Position numbers and translations under genes: made by a program. Under the pieces are notes generated by a model. The model did not search any database and was not told where the DNA came from. It saw only the letters and a program-made list of their open reading frames with translations. From IMG/VR virus record IMGVR_UViG_3300001850_000317, positions 1 to 48,571 of that record: a stretch of 48,571 nucleotides of DNA; one strand, 5' to 3'. Of this stretch, positions 41,794 through 48,571 are shown in pieces. Position 1 is the stretch's first letter. Every line of letters begins with the position of its first letter. This DNA comes from a virus.

Positions 41794-42942
41794 TTAAATT
41801 TTTAATTCGTATCTTTTTTCGAAGGTTATTAGCCCGTCAGGGATTTTGCTATTAGAAATAAAAGGTGCACATGTCCTAGATACATAAAAGAGACCTTTTT
41901 TCCATAAGAGGTATTCTAAGGTATTTTTATAACTTTCAATAAACCAAGCATCAAAATCTGAGTGCCAATCGAACATAGCTTTATCTGCTTGAAACCATTC
42001 AGATTTCCAAGTAGTGTATATTAGAGGTCTTAAGATGCGTTCGGAAATGATTCTTGATACTGGATTATTTAGGAAATATTTTTGAAACCCAGGATTTTGC
42101 TTTAACCAATTAATAATAGTATGTGCTTGTTTACATAAGAGATCGCAAGCATCAGGGGACCAGTAGAAATACTCTATCGTGGTATTAGTATAATCTTTAG
42201 CATATTCGCCTATGGGTGTTATGTTAGCCAATCTATCTCTAAAACATAAGTAGAATTTATTAGTCTGTTCATCTAGTTTCACTATAGGTTTATCTACACC
42301 TAAAACTATTGCTATTTTCTTATCAAAGTCTAATTGTGTTTTAAACTCTGAAAATTGTAAATAATTATATCTAGAAGCATCAATAGGGTTTAACTCTTCT
42401 CTAACATGAAATACCCAACTCTCATCCATATGTTTGGAAAAAGCTTTAAATACAGAATCACTGACATCAAAAATACGTATTTTAGTACGAGGAGATAGTA
42501 ATCTAATCTCTTCTAATCTAGGTAAGGTTTGTAAGTAATATTCAGAAGAATAGGCATATTTAGCAGAGTGATCATTTCGATCCACTATTGCATAGTTTTT
42601 CATCGCCTTATCCATGTGAGTTACTACTATCTCATCTATAAACAGTCCTTGGTTTAGAAAAGACATGACTACGTTATGACTATCGGCTCCGCCACTATAA
42701 CTAACTATAATATAGTCATATTGTTCTCTTAAATGTTTAGCTCTTTTTTCATAGAGAGCGGCCAAAGATTCTAGAGGCTCTACGGACCAATTATAACTAC
42801 TAAATTGCTCATCGTTAAAATGCCACTTAACTATATTCGAAGCTTGAATTTTTTCTAATACTTTAGAAGCTAGCTGACAGGCTTTAATTTTAGAATCAAA
42901 TTCTTGTAGACCTATGCTATAATATCCAAGCTTCTTATTCAT
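41794..42942 (-). CDS. PP-loop ATP pyrophosphatase-like protein (trio member 1)
   Basis: A 382-residue protein with YDYIIVSYSGGADSHNVVM, SGGADS at 83-88, preceded by NWSVEPLESLAALYEKRAKH and followed by NQGLFIDEIVVTHMD. A late block EYFYWSPDACDLLCKQAHTI matches FFYWSPSFPKAIAKQLHIIA in trio member 2. It is the first gene of the metabolic island in transcription order and overlaps the previous tail-linked gene by ATGA, so the island is translated as a continuation of the fibre operon. Less A+T-rich than the middle of the island. Function unknown beyond an ATP-pyrophosphatase fold. Confidence 0.75.
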   Translation of the reverse strand: MNKKLGYYSIGLQEFDSKIKACQLASKVLEKIQASNIVKWHFNDEQFSSYNWSVEPLESLAALYEKRAKHLREQYDYIIVSYSGGADSHNVVMSFLNQGLFIDEIVVTHMDKAMKNYAIVDRNDHSAKYAYSSEYYLQTLPRLEEIRLLSPRTKIRIFDVSDSVFKAFSKHMDESWVFHVREELNPIDASRYNYLQFSEFKTQLDFDKKIAIVLGVDKPIVKLDEQTNKFYLCFRDRLANITPIGEYAKDYTNTTIEYFYWSPDACDLLCKQAHTIINWLKQNPGFQKYFLNNPVSRIISERILRPLIYTTWKSEWFQADKAMFDWHSDFDAWFIESYKNTLEYLLWKKGLFYVSRTCAPFISNSKIPDGLITFEKRYELKI

Positions 42943-43385
42943 GCAGTGTTAGATGTAAGCTCCCGTATTAAGGCTTCAATATGATCTTCTGATATTTCTT
43001 TTGTTTCTGGTTTTACTATAGGAGCAGGTTCTTCTGCTATAAACTCTTTTCCTAGTAAGGAGTTTACAGCCGATAACGACGTATCAACATTTGGATTTAA
43101 AACATCGTAGCGTAACTTAAACCAACTATAGGGTGCAGATTGCTTAGCTATAGAGATTAAGTCTTCTTCAGTCGGAGGAGGCTCTGTTTGCCAGATGTTT
43201 ATATTGCAATCTGTTACGCAACGTATGGGCGATCCATCTGGTCTTCTGTCTATGGTCTGCTCTCCTGAGCTACCCGTAATAAAGGAGCTAGCAAGATTAT
43301 CTTCTGTGAAATAATCTGTATAGTATCTTACTACCATAGAGTGTTGGCTAAGATCAGTTTCTATTATTTTAAATTTTACGTTCAT
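42939..43385 (-). CDS. Fibre-region protein, tandem paralogue B
   Basis: A 148-residue protein I do not recognise by family. It opens NVKFKIIETDLSQHSMVVRY and contains TIDRRPDGSPIRCVTDCNIN, both also present in the preceding gene (VKFKILDKDITQHSIVVRYY and VIDRRPDGSPRRCQTDYNIS). The C-terminus is acidic and helical, ending with IEALIRELTSNTA. Start ATG 43385 overlaps the paralogue's stop (ATGA). Given the position directly after fibre genes and the acidic tail, a fibre assembly chaperone or a small base/tip protein is possible, but nothing proves it. The two may form a heterodimer. Confidence 0.6.
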   Translation of the reverse strand: MNVKFKIIETDLSQHSMVVRYYTDYFTEDNLASSFITGSSGEQTIDRRPDGSPIRCVTDCNINIWQTEPPPTEEDLISIAKQSAPYSWFKLRYDVLNPNVDTSLSAVNSLLGKEFIAEEPAPIVKPETKEISEDHIEALIRELTSNTA

Positions 43386-43855
43386 CCAGAACTCCCTGAT
43401 GTGGTATTGCTAAGTATAGTTTGAATTAGCTGTTCAATATCATTTTCTGAAACATCAGCTTGTGCTACAATAGGCTCAATTCTAATAGGTCTTACGGCTT
43501 CATAGGTTTGTCCTATTAGAGAATCAATCAAGACCATGTCAGTATCTACTGCTTCATCTAGGATCTTTTCCTTAAGAGCAAACCAATCGTAAGGCGCGCA
43601 TTCATTGATCTGTTGTATAATTGCATCAGAATTGGCACCTAACTGCGCAGCATGGACATTCCAAACACTAATATTATAGTCTGTCTGACATCTCCTAGGA
43701 GATCCATCGGGACGTCTATCTATAACAGTATTACCATCTCCATCAGTTATAAAGGAAGTGGCTAAACTATCTTCAGTAAGAATGTCGGTATAATATCTTA
43801 CAACTATAGAGTGTTGAGTAATATCTTTATCTAGAATTTTGAATTTAACTGCCAT
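43382..43855 (-). CDS. Fibre-region protein, tandem paralogue A
   Basis: A 157-residue protein starting at ATG 43855, chosen because GGAG lies nine bases upstream and the start then aligns with its paralogue (AVKFKI versus NVKFKI); an upstream ATG at 43891 adds 12 unmatched residues. It shares the QHSxVVRYYTD and IDRRPDGSP blocks with the next gene. The C-terminus IEQLIQTILSNTTSGSSG is helical then disordered. Overlaps the oxygenase gene by 11 bases. No function known; fibre-linked chaperone is a guess from place in the operon. Confidence 0.6.
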   Translation of the reverse strand: MAVKFKILDKDITQHSIVVRYYTDILTEDSLATSFITDGDGNTVIDRRPDGSPRRCQTDYNISVWNVHAAQLGANSDAIIQQINECAPYDWFALKEKILDEAVDTDMVLIDSLIGQTYEAVRPIRIEPIVAQADVSENDIEQLIQTILSNTTSGSSG

Positions 43856-44534
43856 TGAATGTTCTCCAATTTGATACGGGCTGAATACCATAGGCTCTAC
43901 CTATTTTACGATTATAGGTTAATAGGAAATCACCTGCAATAGATATTCTTCTAGGTTTCAGGTCATCAAGGGTTTTACATCCGGTGTCTGGCTGACCTGA
44001 CCCATATCCGCCAGTATGATGATATAGTTTACCTGGAAACATTAAAAGTTGTCCTTCTTGCGGCTTGAAGAACCAAGTAGGACTATTATGGATGTTCCAC
44101 TCTAAGATATTAGCATTAGTCATGCCGTAGAATAGCTCATTAGGTTTATGCTCACAAGAGAAATAGACTGGTTTATCCAGTCCTTCTGGTATCTGCACAT
44201 AGTAGACAAAAGACAGGTGTGCGTCTTGATGATTATGTGGTGGTGTATGAAATTCTGTTATGATATTTAACCATGTTTTGACAAGATTGAGATCGAAAAC
44301 ACCTCTATCTAGTTTTAAGGTATCAAGATATTCGCTAGCACATCCAGCAGCAAAACTAAATAATGGATCAAAGGCCTCATCTAGATGTAAGTCTACGTTT
44401 CCCGTAGTCTCCATAGAGTATCCTCGTTCATCAACATGGTGAAAAATTCTGCTAAATAAAGCCTGCTTAACTATCTCAGGCTCAGGATGTTTCCACTCTC
44501 CAATAAGAGTTGGGAAGAGTTGATGAGAGATCAT
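43845..44534 (-). CDS. 2-oxoglutarate/Fe(II) oxygenase-like (TIGR02466-type)
   Basis: A 229-residue protein resembling the phage-common putative 2OG-Fe(II) oxygenases. The metal triad is H102-x-D104 in PPHNHQDAHLS and His172 or 173 in MFPGKLYHHTGGYGSG, with Arg196 in PRRISIAGDFLLT for 2-oxoglutarate. The N-terminus HQLFPTLIGEWKHPEPEIV is usual for the family. Its ATG at 44534 overlaps the stop of the glycine-rich fibre gene (TAATG), so the two are translated together, which hints that the fibre is its substrate. The reaction could be hydroxylation of a fibre side chain. Confidence 0.8.
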   Translation of the reverse strand: MISHQLFPTLIGEWKHPEPEIVKQALFSRIFHHVDERGYSMETTGNVDLHLDEAFDPLFSFAAGCASEYLDTLKLDRGVFDLNLVKTWLNIITEFHTPPHNHQDAHLSFVYYVQIPEGLDKPVYFSCEHKPNELFYGMTNANILEWNIHNSPTWFFKPQEGQLLMFPGKLYHHTGGYGSGQPDTGCKTLDDLKPRRISIAGDFLLTYNRKIGRAYGIQPVSNWRTFNGS

Positions 44535-45415
44535 TAAGCGACTGGTCCATTTCTTGTGCCTGTTGCAACATATTTAATATTAGAGTTTCCAGAAACGGAG
44601 TTTCCTTGCGATCCTGTAGATCCATTAGGACCTGCAGAACCTCCAGCTTTACCGCCATTTGCACTTCCTATTGGGTAATCAGGATTAGATCCTCCAGCAG
44701 ATCCTGCAAGTCCAAGATTACCGCCATTTCCACCGGCTCCTGCAGCCATGGTAGATCCGCCCCCACCAGGGGAGCCTGCCCCTCCAGTAGTACTAGTACC
44801 ACCGCTGCCGGAGGTATTACCTGCCCCTCCAGCTCCAGCGGGAGATCCGCCTCCACCTCCGCCGCCTCCGCCTCTGTAGTAATCATAATACGCAGAACTT
44901 CCTTTACTAGCAGGATTATAGGTATATCCAGCAGCTCCGCCACCGCCTCCACCACCACCTCCGCTACCACCTGGACCACCCGGACCTCCTGTAAGGGTTC
45001 CACTGGTGTTGTCTAACACAGTTACTAAACCCGTTACGGTATCCGCAGTAAATGCTGGTCCACCTGTACCTCCCGGGGTTCCTGAGGTTCCCGCACTCCC
45101 GGCAGTAGAGTTAATAACGGGACCTACTACAGTAGATCCTACGCCTCCTGCACCGCCAGCTCCATTAGGACCCGTGGTACCGGTGGCTCCAGTAATAGTG
45201 CTGGAATTAGTTATGTATAGTAGAGATCCAGCAGCCCAGCTAGAACCTGTTCTGAAAGCAGGTGTTCCAGATGAGGTCCCAGATATAGGAGCAGTAATAA
45301 AGCAGTAGAGGTCTAATGGGTAAGTTACTCCTTGTGACGTATAGAGATTATAATCACTAGCAGGACTAGAGAGCCTGACTACTTTTTGCGGTCTAGGAAT
45401 AAAAGCTAGTAACAT
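44534..45415 (-). CDS. Glycine-rich tail fibre / adhesin
   Basis: A 293-residue protein from ATG 45415 with AAGGAG upstream. After a conserved N-terminus (LAFIPRPQKVVRLSSPASDY and later LYCFITAPISG) come glycine-rich runs such as [18 protein letters not shown] and [17 protein letters not shown]. It ends with [20 protein letters not shown], nearly the same as the end of the collagen-like fibre at 46048, so both share N- and C-terminal domains around different glycine-rich cores. Polyglycine loops are used by some phage adhesins, such as those of T-even type, for receptor contact. Lies between two Fe(II) oxygenase genes. Confidence 0.75.
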   Translation of the reverse strand: MLLAFIPRPQKVVRLSSPASDYNLYTSQGVTYPLDLYCFITAPISGTSSGTPAFRTGSSWAAGSLLYITNSSTITGATGTTGPNGAGGAGGVGSTVVGPVINSTAGSAGTSGTPGGTGGPAFTADTVTGLVTVLDNTSGTLTGGPGGPGGSGGGGGGGGGAAGYTYNPASKGSSAYYDYYRGGGGGGGGGSPAGAGGAGNTSGSGGTSTTGGAGSPGGGGSTMAAGAGGNGGNLGLAGSAGGSNPDYPIGSANGGKAGGSAGPNGSTGSQGNSVSGNSNIKYVATGTRNGPVA

Positions 45416-45423
45416 GCGTCTCC

Positions 45424-46041
45424 TTATATAAATTTAGGTCCGGTTACCCAGATAACTAGAGAACGTCTTATGCCTTCTATCACAGGAGTGACCCTATGTA
45501 TCACAAAAGACGGAAATACTATAATTCTACCTCTTGGAATGTTGACTGTTTCTGCATCTTCTTCCATCCCAAGATTAATTTGAAACTGACCACCCTTATA
45601 GTCTTCGTCGGGTTTAGTTAAGTTTAAGACTACAGATAGTTTACGTGTATCTGCCAAAGGGTTATGTCCTAGTTGTGTATCCATGTGCCAGTCATATCTA
45701 CCTAATTTGTTGCTATCATATTCAGTATATTGAAAAGCGTCATACCCATTAAGATTGAATCCATAGAACTGTTCGTTTAACCTTACAATAATATCATTAA
45801 ATCTATCAAATATCCAAGCTGTATCATTATCTCTGTGGTGGAAATGGGTTTGAGATACTCTAACTCGTTCTACTTCTTCTTGTTTGTTAGATCCAATGAT
45901 TGTAGAAGATTCAGTCCCTTTAGAGACACAATGGTTAGTTATTAAATCTAGTTCTTCATCAGTAAATGCCCCATCCCAGTAAGCCCAACTATAAGTAGTC
46001 TGAGACCTCTCTCTAGGGTTATTATATATAGTTTTATACAC
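45424..46041 (-). CDS. Prolyl-4-hydroxylase-like 2OG/Fe(II) oxygenase
   Basis: A 205-residue protein of the P4Hc/PKHD type. The triad is His119-x-Asp121 in RYDWHMDTQLGH and His182 in FPSFVIHRVTPV, with Arg192/193 in GIRRSLVIWVTGP as 2-oxoglutarate anchor. KLSVVLNLTKPDEDYKGGQF is typical of prolyl hydroxylase-like enzymes. It starts with GTG 46041. It sits seven bases after the collagen-like fibre gene and nine before the glycine-rich fibre gene. The collagen-like fibre has many Y-position prolines (Gly-X-Pro-Gly), the classic substrate of prolyl-4-hydroxylase. The substrate link is inference from neighbours; the catalytic residues are seen. Confidence 0.85.
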   Translation of the reverse strand: MYKTIYNNPRERSQTTYSWAYWDGAFTDEELDLITNHCVSKGTESSTIIGSNKQEEVERVRVSQTHFHHRDNDTAWIFDRFNDIIVRLNEQFYGFNLNGYDAFQYTEYDSNKLGRYDWHMDTQLGHNPLADTRKLSVVLNLTKPDEDYKGGQFQINLGMEEDAETVNIPRGRIIVFPSFVIHRVTPVIEGIRRSLVIWVTGPKFI

Positions 46042-46047
46042 TAATTC

Positions 46048-47511
46048 TCATCCTACAGGACCGTTTCTCGTTCCTGTTGCTATGTATGTAATATTCGAAT
46101 TACCGGAAACGGAGTTTCCTTGCGATCCGTTTGGGCCCGGAGAACCTGTAGGTCCTGTAGGTCCTGTAGCTCCTGCAGGTCCAGTAGCTCCGGGAGATCC
46201 AGTAGGACCTGTTGTTCCTGGAGTTCCAGCTGTTCCTGCTGGTCCAACTGATCCAGCCGGACCGGTAGGTCCGGTAGGGCCCGCAGCTCCTGCAGGAGTA
46301 GCACCTGATGGGGAACCTAAAGTATATAAGGCATTAGCAGTTCCATTTGTTCCTGCTGATCCCGCAGTCCCACCGGCACCTCCGGCTCCTGCGGCATATT
46401 CTGTGCCTCCAGAACCTGCACCTCCTGGACCTCCCGTATATGGTGCTGTTGTAGTTCCGCCTGTTCCTGCAGTACCTGTTCCGCCAGGCGAAACACCTCC
46501 AGCCCCTCCAGCTCCCGCAGGAGCGCTCCCGCCTCCGCCGCCTCCGCCGCCTCCACCATAATAGGTATAGAAACCTGGAACTCCCTTGCTTGGAGCCGTG
46601 TAAGTACGACCTTGAGAGCCTCCACCGCCTCCGCCGCCTCCGCCTGGACCTCCTGGACCTCCTGCACCTGCTGGGCCTCCTGGACCTGCGCTACCTCCAG
46701 CACCTCCCGGACCTCCAGGCCCACCAGGACCACCGGGACCTCCTGGACCACCGGGACCTCCTGGACCTCCTGGACCGCCGGGGCCTCCTGATCCTGCTGT
46801 ACCACCTGTCAAAGTTCCAGTTCCGTTATCCACTAAAATTCTTACATTAGAATTAGAATCAGCCTGAAAAGCTATACCGCCGGGACCTCCTGGAGTTCCT
46901 GTGCCGCCGGTACCTCCAGGATTACCAGTCCCTCCTGGGCCTCCTGTGACACCAGTTCCACCGGTTCCTCCAGGAGTTCCATTAGTACCATTACCTCCTG
47001 GACCTCCTGTTCCACCAGTCCCGCCTGTAGCTCCGGTTCCTCCAGCACTACCATTAGTTCCTGTAGAGGTTCCACTCCCTGACCCACCAGCTCCGCCGAT
47101 GCCAGGAGCACCCGTACTACCTGTAGCACCTGGAGATCCCGTAGATCCCGGTGTTCCGGCAGGTCCTGTAGAACCCGTAGCTCCTGTAGCTCCTGGAGTT
47201 CCAGTAGTTCCAGGTGTACCAGTAGATCCTGTAGAGCCTGTGCTACCATTACCACCAGTTCCGCCTGTAATAGTGCTAGAATTTTTAATATAGATATCAG
47301 TTCCGCCATGATAGCCGGTTCCAATTTTAAAAGCAGGAGTAGTGTTTGCAGTGGCGCCAATAGTAGCTGTGACAAAACAATACAGATTATGGGGATAGGT
47401 TATACTACCAGCTATTACCCCAGTAGTTCCAGTAGCAGTGTAAAGATTAAAATCATTAGTTGCACCAGATACATTTACTACTTTGATTGGACGAAGAATA
47501 GGAACTAACAT
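46048..47511 (-). CDS. Collagen-like tail fibre
   Basis: A 487-residue protein from ATG 47511 with GAGG upstream. Residues 1-80 share the pattern of the glycine-rich fibre ([31 protein letters not shown]). Then comes a long Gly-X-Y region with units such as [21 protein letters not shown], and a run of Gly-Pro-Gly triplets ([10 protein letters not shown] repeated) around residues 240-290. Pro is frequent in the Y position. The C-terminus is [19 protein letters not shown]. Gly-X-Y regions form triple helices in phage fibres and would make a stiff trimeric rod. The adjoining gene looks like a prolyl hydroxylase. Large reading frames in other frames here are only products of the repeated codons. 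Confidence 0.85.
   Translation of the reverse strand: MLVPILRPIKVVNVSGATNDFNLYTATGTTGVIAGSITYPHNLYCFVTATIGATANTTPAFKIGTGYHGGTDIYIKNSSTITGGTGGNGSTGSTGSTGTPGTTGTPGATGATGSTGPAGTPGSTGSPGATGSTGAPGIGGAGGSGSGTSTGTNGSAGGTGATGGTGGTGGPGGNGTNGTPGGTGGTGVTGGPGGTGNPGGTGGTGTPGGPGGIAFQADSNSNVRILVDNGTGTLTGGTAGSGGPGGPGGPGGPGGPGGPGGPGGPGGPGGAGGSAGPGGPAGAGGPGGPGGGGGGGGGSQGRTYTAPSKGVPGFYTYYGGGGGGGGGGSAPAGAGGAGGVSPGGTGTAGTGGTTTAPYTGGPGGAGSGGTEYAAGAGGAGGTAGSAGTNGTANALYTLGSPSGATPAGAAGPTGPTGPAGSVGPAGTAGTPGTTGPTGSPGATGPAGATGPTGPTGSPGPNGSQGNSVSGNSNITYIATGTRNGPVG
46640..46800 (-). repeat. Nine-base GGxCCxGGx repeat coding Gly-Pro-Gly
   Basis: Near-perfect repetition of a nine-base unit coding GPG within the collagen-like gene. 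The coding strand is G-rich and may slip in replication or assembly, so the length may vary between individuals and be uncertain here. Confidence 0.75.
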
Positions 47512-47513
47512 AG

Positions 47514-48571
47514 TTACCTCACGTCAGGAATCATAGCACCGTATAGGTTTGTCCCGTCTGAAATAAATGAGAATACATCTCTTCTACCTACTGTTGTGGA
47601 TAGCGTAGGTGCTACGGCAGCAGTCCATTTAAATACACCGTTCCAGGTTATAGTGTAGCTACCTGCTCCTCCTTGTATAACATGTAGTATATAGGTTCCT
47701 ACTCTAAGATTTGTAGGGGCGCCCATAGTTCTACTAGCTCCAAGGGTGACAGTAGCTATCTGTCCAAGAGAGGTATCCCAGGCTATAGTTGCTGCATCAG
47801 TTAAAGTCTGCTGTAAAACATTTGCTTTAGCAAAACTTACGTTAGTATTAAAAGTAGCTAAATTAGCAGAAAAGCTAATATTAGAATTAAGATAATTATA
47901 AGAACTAAAATCATTAGCAAGAGCAGCATTATAAGTAGCTAGGTCATTAGCACGCGCACTAAGAAGAGTAGAATGATCGTTACCTTGAGCGCTGTTCCAC
48001 GTAGCTAGGTCATTAGCACGCGCACTAAGAAGAGTAGAATGATCGTTACCCTGAGCGCTATTCCACGTAGCTAAGTCGTTAGCACGTGCACTAAGAAGAG
48101 TAGAGTGATCATTACCCTGGGCACTATTCCAAGTGGATAGATCGTTAGCCAATGCTGAACGATAGGTAGTTAAGTCATTAGCCTGATAATCTTGGGTTCT
48201 AGCAATATCATCAGCACTAGTTAAGGTGCCAACTCCTATTCTAAACTTAGATGTTGAAGCTGCTGCAAAAATAAGATTTGCTATAAATGCATTACTCGTG
48301 CCTGCAATTTGAATACCAGCGCCTTCGGCTAACGCATCAGAACTATTCCAATTTATCGCTATACTTTTATCTTCTGTAACTATATTAGATACGTTAGCAG
48401 TAATACTATCACCTAATACAAAGAGATTGCCTTCAATTACAAGATCTGAAGCAAAAGTTTTAGTGCTAGTAAACTTTAAGCTAGGATTGTTAGTGATAGC
48501 TGTATAGGTACTATAGTCATTAGCTAAGGCTGAATTATACGTAGCTAGGTCGTTAGCACGTGCGCTGAGAA
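47514..48571 (-). CDS. Tail fibre, C-terminal part (truncated by window end)
   Basis: This frame is open from the window edge to the TAA at 47514, giving 351 residues without a true start; the TTG at 48152 is simply an internal Leu codon. It contains 11-residue repeats ([22 protein letters not shown] and similar) in two blocks, separated by a beta-type domain ([20 protein letters not shown] to [20 protein letters not shown]) common in fibres. The last 100 residues, from [20 protein letters not shown] to MIPDVR, match the C-terminal domain of the 810-1757 fibre. It probably joins the fragment at 1-800 across the window ends. Receptor binding is inferred. Confidence 0.75.
   Translation of the reverse strand, partial: LSARANDLATYNSALANDYSTYTAITNNPSLKFTSTKTFASDLVIEGNLFVLGDSITANVSNIVTEDKSIAINWNSSDALAEGAGIQIAGTSNAFIANLIFAAASTSKFRIGVGTLTSADDIARTQDYQANDLTTYRSALANDLSTWNSAQGNDHSTLLSARANDLATWNSAQGNDHSTLLSARANDLATWNSAQGNDHSTLLSARANDLATYNAALANDFSSYNYLNSNISFSANLATFNTNVSFAKANVLQQTLTDAATIAWDTSLGQIATVTLGASRTMGAPTNLRVGTYILHVIQGGAGSYTITWNGVFKWTAAVAPTLSTTVGRRDVFSFISDGTNLYGAMIPDVR
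47890..48182 (-). repeat. 66-bp tandem repeat coding hendecad units (second block)
   Basis: About three near-identical 66-base units plus partial ones, coding the same [22 protein letters not shown] pair seen at 1-198. A third partial block enters at about 48505 and runs off the end at 48571. Confidence 0.85.

Noticed and set aside
46082-47293. Long open frames on the plus strand and in other minus frames opposite the collagen-like and glycine-rich genes (for example 46082-46561, 46901-47293, 46872-47375, 44510-45016)
   Set aside because: They arise from the repeated GGxCCx codons read in other frames; their products are Pro/Val/Leu-rich low-complexity strings with no ribosome-binding sites.
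48150-48152. Gene start at 48152 for the fibre ending at 47514
   Set aside because: The codon is TTG inside an open frame that continues to the window edge with the same repeats; no ribosome-binding site precedes it.
1-48571. Simple direct terminal repeat closing the genome
   Set aside because: The first and last bases are similar only because both lie in the tandem repeat; joining them as given breaks the frame, so closure cannot be claimed directly.

Overview
The window looks like most or all of the genome of an uncultured, AT-rich tailed phage of the long-tailed siphovirus type, probably infecting a marine Gram-negative bacterium. Every gene I can support lies on the minus strand, so the biological order runs from high to low coordinates. 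Genes are packed end to end, often sharing ATGA or TAATG start/stop overlaps, and the largest gap is about 130 bases. No stretch of 300 bases lacks a gene. The module order is lambda/HK97-like: large terminase, portal, fused protease and major capsid protein, connectors, tail terminators, tail tube, G/GT chaperones, tape measure, then M, L, K, I and J-like tail-tip proteins. The Gram-negative host is inferred from phage genes for periplasmic binding proteins of the tripartite tricarboxylate transporter (TTT) type. The marine origin is inferred from low GC, phoH and the accessory gene types.

Layout in transcription order. (1) 48571-42939: receptor-binding region with a repeat-rich fibre, a collagen-like fibre, a glycine-rich fibre, two 2-oxoglutarate/Fe(II) oxygenases interleaved with them, and two small paralogous proteins. 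(2) 42942-31870: a metabolic island, visibly more A+T-rich in its centre. It holds three related PP-loop (SGGxDS) proteins, a fourth more distant PP-loop protein, a PurD-like ATP-grasp enzyme, a membrane fatty-acid-hydroxylase-like protein, one TctA-like permease, two TctC-like binding proteins, another Fe(II) oxygenase and a NodU/CmcH carbamoyltransferase. (3) 31826-24722: phoH, a small membrane protein, terminase, portal, protease-capsid fusion and a probable decoration protein. (4) 24648-18277: connector carrying a LamG-like insertion, head-tail joining proteins, tail tube, and tail chaperones joined by a programmed -1 frameshift. (5) 18275-1: tape measure, tail tip (M, L, two NlpC/P60, JAB, two I-like, a J-like protein with an intein-like Hint domain), a second J-type fibre, and fibre genes.

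Both window ends lie inside the same 66-base tandem repeat and the same reading frame of a fibre gene. The simplest reading is a circular or circularly permuted genome of about 48.6 kb broken at a repeat. Against this, I find no DNA polymerase, helicase, primase, integrase, repressor, small terminase or dedicated endolysin, so the window could instead be part of a larger genome with several repeat-bearing fibre genes.

The most interesting points are: the intein-like domain at the start of the J-like tail protein; a 128-base structured RNA between the tail tube and chaperone genes whose hairpin loop can pair either with an upstream hairpin loop or with the chaperone ribosome-binding site; the A AAA AAC frameshift signal with an 11-bp hairpin eight bases downstream; capsid protein made from an internal start inside a protease fusion; a TTT transporter set mixed with a trio of PP-loop enzymes; and prolyl-hydroxylase-like enzymes next to a collagen-like fibre. 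All family assignments come from reading motifs by eye; no database search was run.
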